The notes under the pieces were generated by a model. That model saw only the letters and a program-made list of their open reading frames with translations. It had not been told where the DNA came from and made no database searches. This document shows, in pieces, positions 1 to 12,129 of a DNA stretch of 64,000 bases; position 1 is the stretch's first letter, and the number at the start of each line of letters is the position of its first letter. The DNA comes from Apostichopus japonicus. Lineage: Eukaryota; Echinodermata; Holothuroidea; Aspidochirotida; Stichopodidae. The stretch spans positions 4,857,501 to 4,921,500 of the forward strand of contig NC_092572.1 of NCBI RefSeq assembly GCF_037975245.1, given 5' to 3'. A program made the position numbers and the translations under genes.

Positions 1-3000
1 CGTTGCGAATAAATACTGTTAACATTTGTTGCTTGCAAGTTTTGTGCAGGATGTTTTAAACTCAAATGCGTTCAAATGTTACATGTCTTCTTCACGAACG
101 AAGTTTATGTATTGTTTTGGAGAATTTTGCTACTCAAGGAGATTTGTATTCTTTACGTGTGCGGAATTTACTGTTCGCCGCCTTAATTATTCGCAAGTTT
201 GGGTCTGGATTTTTGCTACATAGCCAACCTGTGAATTTGAGATTGCTGTTAAGAGTGTATGTACAGCTGGCATTCACCGGACAGCCATGTAGATGATGAA
301 ATAGGCTATTATTCCCGATATTGTGGCGCGCATGCGCACTACAATAAAAATATTCTGAACGTTTGCCAGCAGTTTATTACAAGTGTTCGTTCCGAAGAAA
401 TTCAATACACGTTCAAATGTGGGCGCATGATTGAGATGACGGTAAAACCGAAAGAAACAAAGGAAAAACTATGTCCAAATAACAAATTAAGATAAAACAT
501 ATGTTATGAAGCAAAGCACTAGGTTACATACCTGACGACATATCAACTGTGCTGATGCACAAGGCCGAAAAAAGCATTGACAAGGTAAGAAAGTACTGTC
601 TTACTTGTGGTTATCTAAAATTGTCCACTTCAATATCATCGCATGGAACACATCATATGTAACTGTATACGACTGAGTAATCAAAAGTTCCAACCTAAAC
701 TCCTTTCATCCAAAGCATGACCTACACGTACCTGGGACAATCGTTATGCATATACAACAATGCTTACATATCACGCAATTGAAAGCCCGAGGGAAAAGAG
801 ACATACTGAATGAGCTGTGATGATAAATAGAAATTCCAAGCATAGATGTGAAGTACATGCAATAATAAAGATACCCAAAAATCTACAATAAACAACCTCT
901 TATGACTAAACAAAACCCTAACAACCAGGTAACGTGTAAGCCCTGAATAACTGGGATTGAACATTTTGTAATCCCAAATAAGCAATGGAAAAATAAAAGA
1001 AGTATACTCACATACTATCACATTCAATGGTTAGCTAATGAGCAAGATTAAGGCTAAATGCTCGCATCTAACCAACCAAACGTGGCAAATAGTTACCAAA
1101 CGATTCAACACATCTTAGTAGTCGGAAAGAAAAAGGTGGCGCCCCCCAAAGAATAATAATATTATGTTACGAGAAAGCAACTTACTTTTCTCGTGTGTAT
1201 GTATGTTCTATCTTGCCTGTTTTCCGTTATAAAATGTTTCTTACTTTAACCAGGGAGTTGTTCCATAAACACTCCCTGTTTTAATGTTTAAGCTGGGAGG
1301 TCCCTAGTATATGCAATTTAAGTATCAGTTTATTGCTGGGTTATTGCGCTTTTCAATCTTACTGGCTTGGTCAGTATTGGTCAGTAGTTGGTCAGTTAAT
1401 CGTGTATCGGATTCTACACAGTTACCGGGCCATTTATAATGTCGTACAAGGAGCGTTTTAGGCATTAAGTTTGGGGTATATTTAGTGCGGGTTGCTAGGC
1501 AGAATCTATGCCGAATTTTGCAGCGGTTGTAAGAGACGTTGTTTAAGGGAAATCTCTAGATATCCTTTAAATAATATCTAAAATGTTCCATTAACTTCAT
1601 CATTGACAAATAATATAAAATTTATACACTTTGCAATAAATATTCTTAAAGTATCCTATTACTAATGATGCACTACTAAATTGCAAAAAATCTTACCAAA
1701 CCGCTTCCGATTTTCTTGCATATAATGTCCTCCTTCGATAGCATATTAACCAGGATCATAAAGGCAAATACCTCATCGAGCTCTAGAAGAATCATACAGA
1801 ATATTAACAATGTGTAAAGTTACACTGACACTAACTGTAGTTTTTAAAATGGCTAACAGATTTCGTCCATGTAGGATAATCGACATTCATAATAACGTTA
1901 TCTTTCGAAGTAAGAAACTTAAACAACTAAAGCCATTCATCGACACTAAACCTACCTAATTCTGGAGTTTAATGTGTCAGACCAACACACTGTTAGTGTT
2001 GGATCTAAACTCAAAAGTATTGGGGTCGAGTACTTGCGATTGTAAGTGTCACAACCCTGAATGGTGTCGCAACTCCAATTTATCTTTAAGCAATGACGTC
2101 ACAGAAAAGAACTGTCGTGGACAAACATGATTTCAACATCACAGCATAACAATTATTCAAGAGAATTGTGAGAAAATGATTTTCCTTGCATGTTTACAAC
2201 CCGATTGGTCTACATCGCACAATATGTAAGCTTTGCATGAATGCGGCAAAGACAACGAACAAACTGCTGTAGTCTTATCTTTATTCACAGGAATGAAAGG
2301 CTAGAGCCATAAACCTTTTGTTAAAATGAGCATCGTCATTTCGAACAAATACTACAGTACATGTAGAGTTCAGTTGATTATATTCCTACTAGTCTTATGG
2401 CAGAAAAGTTCCTATAGTTACAGAGTTTATGCAATTGTTTCCATTGTTAGTATCTACTTCGGTCGCACACAACAGTGCACATTTGATATGCTCCACCTCA
2501 TTTTTGTGTGTAAGTATGCATTACTTAGGCTATATGATATTTCAATACAGAGGTATGGGCGACTGGCGTAAAAAATTCTGATTGGAAAATTCAAATGAAA
2601 AATATACCCACAACAAACAGCAAGGCAAACTGTCTTTGTTGTCATCCCGGAGCATCACCCACTTGATCCCTCGTATCAACCTAATACAACCTACAAATCT
2701 GTTTGCAACCCCTCGTCAACTATGGCCAAATTCAATAACAAGGTCTACTTGGAGAGTTAGACTGAATATTGTATCCATTCCAAATAGGCATATAGTATTT
2801 ATCCAACTTTCCGCTCAAATTTTTTTAAGAATTCAGTGTTGGATTTTTGTTGACCTACAATAATCATTGGCCACTACCATAAACACTAGGGTATATCTAC
2901 TCCTTATGACAAAGGAACTTAACATACATAGTGTCCATATCCATATCCCTGCATCATAGGTTTTCAATATTTGGCATTTCACCTTCCCTATTGTCAATAG

Positions 3001-5265
3001 TATTAATAGGAGAGCATGGTTACACGCTTCAATTGTGTAGCTTTGTTGACCTTTGGCTGTGGAAGAACAGGTATTTGGAAATATCATTCTGTAACAACCA
3101 ACACACACTATATTTAAATCAGCAATATAGAAGAACTAACCCACTGGTAAACTATAATTTTCACCTGTCATGCTGAAAAAGTGAGTGGATATTGCCAGAA
3201 ATGTCCACTTGACATTCTCCGGCGGAAATAATGCTTGGGTGCGAGATCCTTTACCCGTTGACCACATTATCCGCATTATCGACATTATGAACTCAATGAT
3301 AAAAGGACACACAACAACTATGCCCAAGACCTTGAAGACTGGATGAGGACAATTCACAAAGTCCTGATGATGTCTAAGAAGCAAAGCTTAGAATACGTAC
3401 CACCTATACATACATTAAATTTTTCTGAGATGTGCTTTTGTGCTTTACACTCACTACGAGAAAACAAAGATTTATGAAAAGCTTGAGCTTCCAGCACTGA
3501 AAAAATAAACTAGTCAATATTGCAACGGACTAACGTTAAATTAGTCTGTAACGTTAGTCAATGCACAGTAGCTAGCAAAAATCTTCGTTCCATCACTGCT
3601 TCTTAGTCATTTTACACTGACTAAGGAATGTTTAATCGCAGTCGGTGTCGACGGACTAAGGTATTTAAACCGATGGACTAAGAACGATACGGACACCCGA
3701 TTTGCGCCATAATCGTAGCTTAGTCGGTGTCGACGGACTAATGTATTTTAACTCAATTCGATTCAATTCAATTTCGAGACCGAGAGGCAACGGCATTTTG
3801 CTGGGCTTGACATAGTTTCATACTCTAAGCAACTTTCAACCGTAAATCACCCAAGAAGGTCTTTAGAAGAATGGAAGTATTAACTGCCATCATCGGCCTA
3901 CCTGTTATTCCCTTAACTCCTTAACTTGAAGGTAAAATTAAAGTTAATTGTTAGGCCATTGGCACTAGTACTGTATTATGGTTATAGTGTTACGCTACGC
4001 AGTACCGTGTAACCGTTGGCGTTTCGTTGGCGTTTCGCAATACACAAGTGCAATGACAGTGAGTAGCCTATAGGCTTCTACTGGGTACTGCAGTGCATTC
4101 TCAACACTAAAGTGTGCATTCTAAACACCAATTAACAATGTGTTATGTGTGTATTGGGCTAGATTGAAGAGTGGCACATAATCTTCTAATTTATGCTGGG
4201 ACTATAAGTCTCAATAGTGTATTTGAAGTCTACACTCATTTGGTAAAGATTTCCTGTAATTTCCCATGTGAATCTAAATGGGTAGGCTATGTGATATTGA
4301 ATAAGCAAGGCTAGACCATCAAACTTACAATCACAGAAGGCTGAACAATGTATGTTGGCTAGTCACCGGTATTATATGTTGCGAGCAGTCAGGATGCACG
4401 CTTCAGTTCTATTTAACCTTTTCATTTATCATTTTTTAGTATTTAATTTCCGGTCACGCCTAGGAAACAATTACAACATTTCTTCACAGTCGATTTGTTT
4501 ACTGTAAGAAGTATTTTTAAAGGTTAAGATTAACTAGTTTTCTCTTTTTTTTTATCCCAGATTGAATGAAAGAGTGCATAACACAACTATAGTTCTGGTT
4601 CACCACTGATTACCTTCTATGACACAGTACACGGTCTACATAATATATAACACAATGGTAACACAAGCGTCCTGGTGATTCATCCGTCATATGGCTATTC
4701 AATGAATAACATTTATCCATTCTGCTGTAAAATGTACTACAACGGTGTAATATACAAGGAACAATAGCAGCAACGCATGCAGAGTCTCAGGTAAGCGTTT
4801 ATTTGATTTTGTTTCTGAGAGGGTTATCCATTTTTTGGTGCGAATAATTTAGTACATAGGTAAGATAACGGTGTCATTTCCTTTCCTCCCATCCTCTTTT
4901 CCCTTCTCTTATGATCATTTTTAGCAGAAACAGTTGTTTTCAATATTAGAAAGTTGTAAATATTTGTTTTGAAAAAAAAGATAAAAAGATAAATTTAATT
5001 TGTAATTAAAATTGTTTTTCAAATGAACGATGATTACAGAATGAAATAAATTTGAATAGTAAAAATTCTATGATTACTGTAAGTAGTATTCTTGAATATT
5101 TAAATTTCAGAGCTAGCTTTGTAGTATGTTTAAACCAGTAAACAAAGCTCTACCGAGGTTTCTTGGATGACTTTATTCCAGTTAAAATAGTTACAGTTAC
5201 AGTTATACTCAAAATGACACCTCATGAAACACTTGTCAATGTTATTTATTTTTCCTTAGCTATGG
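1..5265. other. Intergenic, no supported gene
   Basis: I see no exon chain here. All open frames are short, unrelated to families I recognise, and lack splice-flanked coding blocks. Near 3,500-3,760 a short motif with the palindrome GTCGAC occurs twice in direct orientation (around 3,635-3,656 and 3,719-3,739). The rest is AT-rich sequence without recognised structure. Confidence 0.6.
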
Positions 5266-5269
5266 TGGT

Positions 5270-5440
5270 CACAACGTTTTCACATTTGAACCACTTGACG
5301 TCAAATGACATTTGACCTTAAATATCAAATTGAAGTTGTAGTGAGTTGGACAATCCAGAGCAGTGAAGAAACTTCCAGCCTCCCACCGGGATTCGAACCC
5401 GGGCCTCTTGGAACACCGAACCACTAGGATATGGACGCTG
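5270..5440 (-). repeat. tRNA-derived SINE
   Basis: Read on the minus strand, the block at 5,388-5,438 has a tRNA-like head: a box A-like TAGTGGTTCGG followed about 30 nt later by the box B GGTTCGAATCC and a GGGA tail of the T-arm. The following 100 nt or so (minus strand, towards 5,270) is a non-tRNA body. This is the layout of a tRNA-derived SINE, which carries its own RNA polymerase III promoter. It is not a working tRNA gene, since the acceptor and anticodon stems do not pair convincingly. The exact 3' end of the element is uncertain. Confidence 0.7.
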
Positions 5441-5559
5441 ATTGTACGTCTAGAGGTTCGAAACCGGTAGGAAGGTCGTAAGTCCACTGTAGGCACCTGC
5501 CACCTGTGTTAAACAATGCTAGTTCTGTTTTAGTGACACATTTGGTGACATATAGTCAC

Positions 5560-6193
5560 GAACTATTTATGCAAGATCGTTTTACCTATTACTAGGGTAT
5601 TACAAGGGATAAAATATGCCACATTGTAATAACAAAGAACCAACAGTATAAACACAACCTAGTTTCATTTATGCAATAATAGAATGAACATAAAATGAAT
5701 ATTCAGTGCGTGAAAGTCTCCAAATAGAAACCTCTAGTAACCTCCAAGATTGCCGTTTCTGCATGTACAAGTCAGTCACCCTGAAATAATGCAATTAACT
5801 TGACCACTTCGCTATTTGTGTTGGGTTTGTCTCATCGTTGATTTATCTTAACTTCGGCCAGTTACACTGACGTCACGTCACTAAATGAAACAACATCTAA
5901 TAAAACTAATGATTAAATGGTAATAGCCGAAGATACTTTGAAGTATGGAAATGTTATGATTAACTATCGTGGGACAGTTCCACTAAATTTGACACAGGAG
6001 TGGTCAACCGATGAGCTGTTCAATAGATCATCACAACTGAAACTTAATATGGGCAAATTTTGAAGACAAAATTTCTTTGCCTGAACAACTTTTGTTCGCC
6101 ACCATGCAAACGTTGAATACACATTTCCATAAAATTGGATAAGCTCTGGGGGAGTAGCACTTTTACAGAAAATGACCTCTCGTGACCTCATAT
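5560..6193. repeat. Dispersed repeat, second copy at 42.6-43.5 kb
   Basis: Parts of 5,630-6,200 recur in diverged form at 42,660-43,310, for example the stretches containing TTTCATTTATGCAATAATAG and CCTCTCGTGACCTCA. The order of the matching parts is the same in both places, so this is one dispersed repeat family. No coding capacity was recognised. Confidence 0.5.
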
Positions 6194-6453
6194 GACCTTC
6201 AAATTTCGAAGGAAAAATGACGAAATGGCAAAATCGCGTGATATAGCTAAACCTCAATTGAAAGCATTTAGCTGAGCTAAAACTACCCTGACTGAATGAA
6301 ACATAACAGAAACTGTTGTGATATTGTTTGACCTTCAAATTTCGAAGGAAAAATGACGAAATGGCAAAATCGCGTGATATAGGTAAACCTCAATTGAAAG
6401 CATTTAGCTGAGCTACTGAATGAAACATAACAGAAACTGTTGTGATATTGTTT
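6194..6453. repeat. Tandem duplication, about 130 bp unit
   Basis: Two nearly identical copies lie head to tail: 6,194-6,330 and 6,331-6,453. They share the block from GACCTTCAAATTTCGAAGG to GAAACTGTTGTGATATTG. The second copy lacks about 12 bases near its middle and has a single-base change. It lies inside the dispersed repeat shared with 42.6-43.5 kb, whose other copy is not duplicated in this way. Confidence 0.8.
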
Positions 6454-9400
6454 GAGTAGGCGTTTGTGTATACCACAAAAGAAAAAAAAATGGAGCTCAA
6501 TGAATAGTCACGTACGTGTTACAGTGGGCGTTGTTATCAGTCACGCTATCAGTTTTGTTTAGTTTAATAATCTGCTTTTATATTGCTACTCTCACGAGTA
6601 ATGTTCATACGTCGCCTTTCCATTAAGTCATTCCCAACGCATCGGAATAATTTCCTCCTCTTCGGGTTACATCACAAGATACTCTTCGTTATCATTTGCG
6701 GTGCGGCTATCTTTTTTAAGCTAACGAAGACTGATTCGAGGATCCTAGATCACGCAACAACATCACACAAGTGAATAACATTGACTTGCAATGTAAGTAT
6801 TACACTCTCTGTATGTACTACAGCTTTACACTTTTATATCCTATTATATTTGTCAATGGCTATGGTGTAGACGGTAGCTTTATAGGTTATTCCCGCAGTA
6901 GGCAAAGTGACTGTCTTTGAAAAGAAATGGTAGTCTTTATATATGCCTATTCTTATATGTGACCACCATCGTAATATCCTGTTACTAATGCTAGATATGG
7001 TTGTTTTAACGTATACCCTTTACCGTACAAATCGTTCCTACTCAAGAATGTGTATCATAGCAGAGAGTTATTATCAACGTTCTGATCATAGATAGTAATT
7101 GAGGTGTTGTGACGACGGCAGATGATCTTGAAATGCTGTACTAACCTATTAAATGTTAGCTTAGATTTCAAATTTCATCAATTTTCTAGTTAACTAATAG
7201 AATATTGTTTCCATCGGTGGAGGAATGATTTTTGCATTTTTGTAGAAGAATCTATATATAGCAATATAGCCAGATACATTCGTCAAATTTGTGATGATAT
7301 AAGATGCTACACTGATTTGGTTTTACCTAAAGATGATAGAGATTTTCAGCAAATAACTAAAACAGTAAACTAATGTTTATTAAGCCATGGAAATATCCTT
7401 TTAATTGGAGAACTGGATATATTTTGGTTATCAAGTTCTTAGTGCGTTTTCATTGTGATTTTATTATTCCAAAATAAAGGGGTCCACTTTTAGTAAGTTG
7501 AAGCCCTACACCACTTTTCAGATGAAAAACGGTAGAATCCACTTTACATTTTTGCTATGTGTTGTCAATTGGTTAACTACTACGTTCAAGTTGTTAATCG
7601 TCATGTGAGGAGTTATTACTGAGAATTTACAATGAGGTATTGTAGAAGCAGTTGGACTATACTGTATCTCCTCAATATCAGTATAGAGTCGTTGCTAAGT
7701 GTATTCTTGGTTAGTTCAACACATTCTTCCAGATGTTCAGAGAGAGTTGCGACGCAGAAGGTTTAAAGTCACGTGATTGGAAGTACTATTTTGTATCCGT
7801 GTTTATGTTCTATGCCTACACGTGACTGTCATGAAACATGGATGTCGATGGTGGTAAATGTACTGATTCCCTTCTGACATTGAAAGAAGGAACGCTTTTA
7901 TTGTTCATTACATACACTGTAAGAACTCCAAAAATAAAGGTTTTACTTCACAAATATCATGCAGAGCAAACTGGGAAGATGTTAAATACTATTTGTCCTT
8001 GGGAAACATAACTCAATCGTAAGCATACAGGATTAACTGTGATTGTTAACGCAACTTAGTAATTTCTTTTACTTGTTTTCTTGCCCATACCCCCTCCCTA
8101 AACAATCAATAATTCCTGCCCTCCTACCTCTTGCATCCCTTCTACACCATTCCCCACTTCTCTCCACACCCCATCCCTGATAAAAGTCTGCTGGAATATC
8201 TGGTCATCATACCCATTCAGTATTTGACGGCATAATTTATTTCTCCAGTGTCTCCTGAATTTATTCAATTCAATGGTATAATAAAAACACCCCTTCTCCA
8301 CGTGACATTTTGCACTGCTCTAGTAGCCATTTGTGTAATGATAAAACTGCAATATAAGTAACCCAAGTGAACAATCATGTTCTCCATTCCACCAAACTAA
8401 CTTATAATGCATGTTCCTGCCAAAAAGAGGTGACCATCCCCTCCCTCTTCCTTCCTCGCCATTAAATATGTGTGCATTTATAAGTAAATAAAAAATTTTA
8501 AGTAGTTTTGGAATCATGCCTCACAAGCGGGAGACAAGACATGGAAACAAAACTCCAGTGTTACAAGGCTCCTGAATTCTGACGCGTATATAGGATGTCA
8601 ATGGTAGGAGGTTAGACGGTAAATTCCAAACATCCCTCGACTGATTAAGATAGGGCTGAACTTAGGCCAGAGGCAAATAAAGAAATTTATAAAGTAGGGG
8701 CACTGCAATTTGGTCATTGAAGCCAACTTCTATGTAGGAGTGGGTGTTGGTCACTCAGCCCCAAAATTAGACGTCAAAAGGTGCATTCTGCGATGTAGAA
8801 GTGGTCCAAATATCCCGGGCTGAATGCGCAATTAACCAGACTGAAGTATTTTCCACCGACTGACGATCGGAGAGAAGGGGGGGGCGATGTTGTTCCCCTG
8901 GAACCCCTTTGCGCCTTTCATTGACCCACAACGAACGATCTCTCGTACTCTCGTTCCGACGACGGCTTCTATTCATGTATAAAATACACGAATATTTCAA
9001 TGGATAAAGTGTGGCGGACAATTATGAGTTGTCGCAACTCTCTCTATCTAAGGCTCTGGTTTCACTTATGTGACACCCTCTCCCCTTTTTAATAGTGAGG
9101 CTTGTATATTTGTTCATCATCGTTGAAACCTTGTATTTTAATTATGCGTTAAGTAGCCTTTTGACTATGTCTAATAGAACAACAATACGGCGTATGTTAA
9201 ATATGTATTCCGTCTTAAAATCATTGTATGTGTTTAAGGTACGATTACATCAGCTCCATAGGCGCATGATAATTTTTCCGACCTGTTTTGTCTTTTCTAC
9301 CTTTTTTTTTTCGTTTTCTGACTTTTTATATATGAGTTTTCATTTTAGTTCCATACTGGTAAGAGGTGAGTTGATCGTCTGTAGCCAGAAACCAGAAAAA

Positions 9401-9655
9401 AAGTCAGAAAAACTAAATTTTAACTCAGAAAAACGAAGTTTAAACTAAAAAAACTATAAAAAAAAGTCGGAGAAACCAAAACCCAAAAATGATCATGGTC
9501 TTATTGAGCTGCCGTATGCAATGCTTCTTACTTATAAAAAGGGACGAAAACGCTCTGCACTTTTTCCCCTGTATACCTAGCTATATAGGTTTAAACTTTT
9601 TGGAATAATATATTTTAAAATAAATCATTAATTAAGTACTTTTATTTTGGTACAG
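6454..9655. other. Intergenic or 5' intron, no supported exon
   Basis: Earlier exons of the TRIM-like gene should lie 5' of 9,656, since that exon begins in phase 1. I looked here for RING, B-box or coiled-coil exons with matching phase and found none. 9,290-9,480 has a pyrimidine-rich then purine-rich stretch that is loosely self-complementary. Confidence 0.45.
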
Positions 9656-12101
9656 TTGAACAGGAACGTGCGCAACTTATAGAAATTTGTCAGAAGATGG
9701 ACATTTTTAAATTACCCATCGTCACACCGTAAGTACTTACATCTTCAGTAACCCGTCTTAATAACTTGCCTCTTATGTGTCATCTCCATCCCCATGCCTA
9801 CAGGTTTAAGTCCCAAAGTCTCGGTCTGTTAAGACAGTTACACCCATCTAAATTTTCACAAATTCTTCATAATAGTATGCTATAAATATACCGCCGTTTT
9901 CCTTTGTTGACGCTAGCGTTTATTTCGTTACTCATTCTTTTTATTCATTTGTCGGAAGCATACATAATTTATTTGATGATGGTGTCGTGTATGTGTATGT
10001 GTGTATCATTTAAGCAATTACTCACAAAGTATGTTATAGCTAATGTTGATGCATGGCATACATGGTATTGTCAAAGTGAATACAAGAAGCCTATTGAAAT
10101 TGGTCGATGTCAATGGACATGAGGTAAATACATGTCAAAGATTGAAAACCTTGTAAACACGATAACTCAAGAAGGACAACTTCGTTGAAGTTCACAGTTG
10201 GTGTGTAAATCACGCAAGTAAGCGTTAGAACCACATTGAGAATTGGAGGTCAAACGTAAGTTGATTTCAACCTAAGCGAAGTCAAAAATAGGCAAGCCTA
10301 GGTCGACTTTATACTTGGTATGTGGATTTACACTTGTGTGTACAACAAGCTGCTTCTATGAAGAACAAAGGTCATTCAAGGTCAATATACATAGCATACA
10401 ATATTGTACACACGATAACTCTGACATTAAAGCTTGGATTAACTTCATGGGTTTGTGGATCCAACTTAGTGAGTTCAATAAACTATAATACTTGAAACAG
10501 TCAACAGGTCCAGCAAACCTCTAGCACACTACTAGGATGCTATAAAATGTCACAACCGTTAATGGTGTTATTATCCAGAGATTCTCACTGACGATTTTTC
10601 AATTTATCACCACTTTGTTATTTACAGAAGTCACACATAAATTCATTGTCATCAGCAGCATCATCAATCCCGGCACACGCCGGATGAGCAAACTGAGTGC
10701 ATACCGTGCACTGAATCATGCCATCTTGCATGCTTTGGCTCCATAGCTTGCTGTAATCGATACACTCGGTATTGTTTGGTCATCTTCACCGGCATTGTCT
10801 AGTACTGAGTCGGCCTCACTTCTTACTGATCCACCGTTAGCATATTTGTTCCTTTAATAACAGTATTACTTAATAAATCACAGCATAACGTACATCCGTG
10901 ATCCAGGCGCTCGACCAAAGACCGTTCCAACGGGCCAATAGTCTATAACTCTATGGCCTGTGGATACACTCAATCGTGTAAACAGCGAGTAATAAAGCAA
11001 TAAATGAGCAAATAAGCACAAACAAACTAAGGATTCGAGTATATTTGCGAACGTGTTGAGAAGAATTCGGTCTAAACTGGAGCATTGTCGGCGGGGAAGG
11101 TGCCTCAGCTTCTGTGAAATTTTCTTTTTATGATTTTTTTTAATAAGCAATGTCTCCAGCGGCTATATGCGTTGTGTCCGACCACATTCTCCGTTACCAT
11201 ATATACTGTCTTGTAAACTTGACCTAATATTCTACTTTTTTTTGCCTTGTCTAGAGCTGAATATGGGCTGTTGCCCAGGTTTGTCGGTCAAGGCAACTGG
11301 GAGTGGCACGATATGAAGGTGGATTCTTCCAGAGTTGCTTTTAGCGGAAAAAGCGAAGACAAAGGGACAACATTCATAGACCTGTTTACATTAAATAATC
11401 CTGATTCTTCGCCTTCATTATTAATTCGGTTTTATTCTAAAGAATTCAAGAATCATTCAAAATGGCGGCCTCGTCATGTTTCATTCTTGGATGATTCTCG
11501 TATAGTCACTGTGTGTGAGAATCAGTTAGATGTCTTCAATATCAAGACAGACAACTTACCCACACACAGTGAGCTATTAGGTAATAGGGTAGCTTCGTGC
11601 ATAACTGTTAGAGAGCGAGAGATATTCATCGGCTGTTTGTTTTCTAACGAGGTGATTGTGTTTGATTTTAATTTAAATAAAATCAAGACAATCACCTTTA
11701 AACGATTACAAGAATATTATGGTAGTTCTGCAGATATAACAGTGCATGGAGATGATCTGTTTATATCTATAGACAATGACAGTGCTACCAGATACAACAT
11801 GGATGGAGTTATTGTACATAAATACAAGACACCAGACTACACACTTCCATACAGTATCACTGTAAGCAGTGAGTTTGGTCTGGTGTTTTTATCATGTCAT
11901 TTTTTCTTCCATGATGTTGTTGTCGTTGTTGTTTACTCTCTCTCTGAGGGTCATACATTGTTTACTTTCCGAGTTACTGATGGTTTTGCGAATAGAATCA
12001 GGATAAGCAGTGTAAACAGGTCTATGTTTACAGTAACAGAAGAAGGAATACTGGGTGTATACAGCACAGTAAGTACAGTAGGACAGTGTAAGAAAATGTA
12101 A
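9656..12101 (+). CDS. TRIM-like protein with C-terminal six-bladed beta-propeller, 3' part of gene
   Basis: Two exons are supported. Exon 9,656-9,728 follows TTTTGGTACAG and ends at GTAAGT; it encodes a short helical, charged segment (EQERAQLIEICQKM) like the end of a TRIM coiled coil. Exon 11,255-12,101 follows a pyrimidine tract and CTAG. The first exon ends with two bases of a codon and the second supplies the third base, so the frame continues without a break. The second exon encodes about 282 residues with six weak beta-propeller blades of the NHL/TRIM2-like kind, for example WHDMKVDSSRVAFSG, WRPRHVSFLDDSRIVTV and ANRIRISSVNRSMFTV. Six blades make a full propeller, so the stop TAA at 12,099-12,101 is probably the true end. 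In TRIM proteins this domain binds protein or RNA targets for an N-terminal RING ligase, but no RING or B-box is visible here, so ligase activity cannot be claimed. A donor-like CA|GTAAGT at 12,069 could instead splice out the last 11 codons. Confidence 0.65.
10618..10862 (-). pseudogene. Decayed DNA transposase tail with PHD-like zinc finger
   Basis: On the minus strand, inside the intron between the two TRIM-like exons, a frame ending at the stop in 10,618-10,620 encodes a zinc-finger-like segment: QCTVC, then HPAC, then EFMCDFCK and stop. A C-terminal finger of the form C-x2-C, H-x2-C, C-x2-C is seen at the end of many pogo/Tigger-type and other DDE transposases in invertebrates. Upstream on the same strand (10,740-10,862) a second frame is open and rich in Ser, Asp and Glu, and joins only by a frameshift. 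I see no DDE catalytic part. This is best read as a fossil fragment; the family is inferred. Confidence 0.4.
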
Positions 12102-12123
12102 AGAATAAGTAAAAATATAGATT

Positions 12124-12129
12124 AATAAA
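12124..12129 (+). promoter_or_regulatory. Possible poly(A) signal of TRIM-like gene
   Basis: An AATAAA hexamer lies 22 bases after the stop at 12,101. It fits a very short 3' UTR; in AT-rich DNA the hexamer alone is weak evidence. Confidence 0.35.

Noticed and set aside
5388-5438. Functional tRNA gene on the minus strand
   Set aside because: Boxes A and B are present, but the stems do not fold into a cloverleaf and a SINE body follows.
6583-6780. First exon of the TRIM-like gene ending at a GTAAGT near 6,792
   Set aside because: A phase-1 open stretch exists but is only about 19 codons after an in-frame stop and has no RING, B-box or signal features.
11247-11254. Start codon for the propeller protein at 11,247
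   Set aside because: This is TTG inside a pyrimidine tract and CTAG acceptor; the exon begins at 11,255 and joins the upstream exon in phase.
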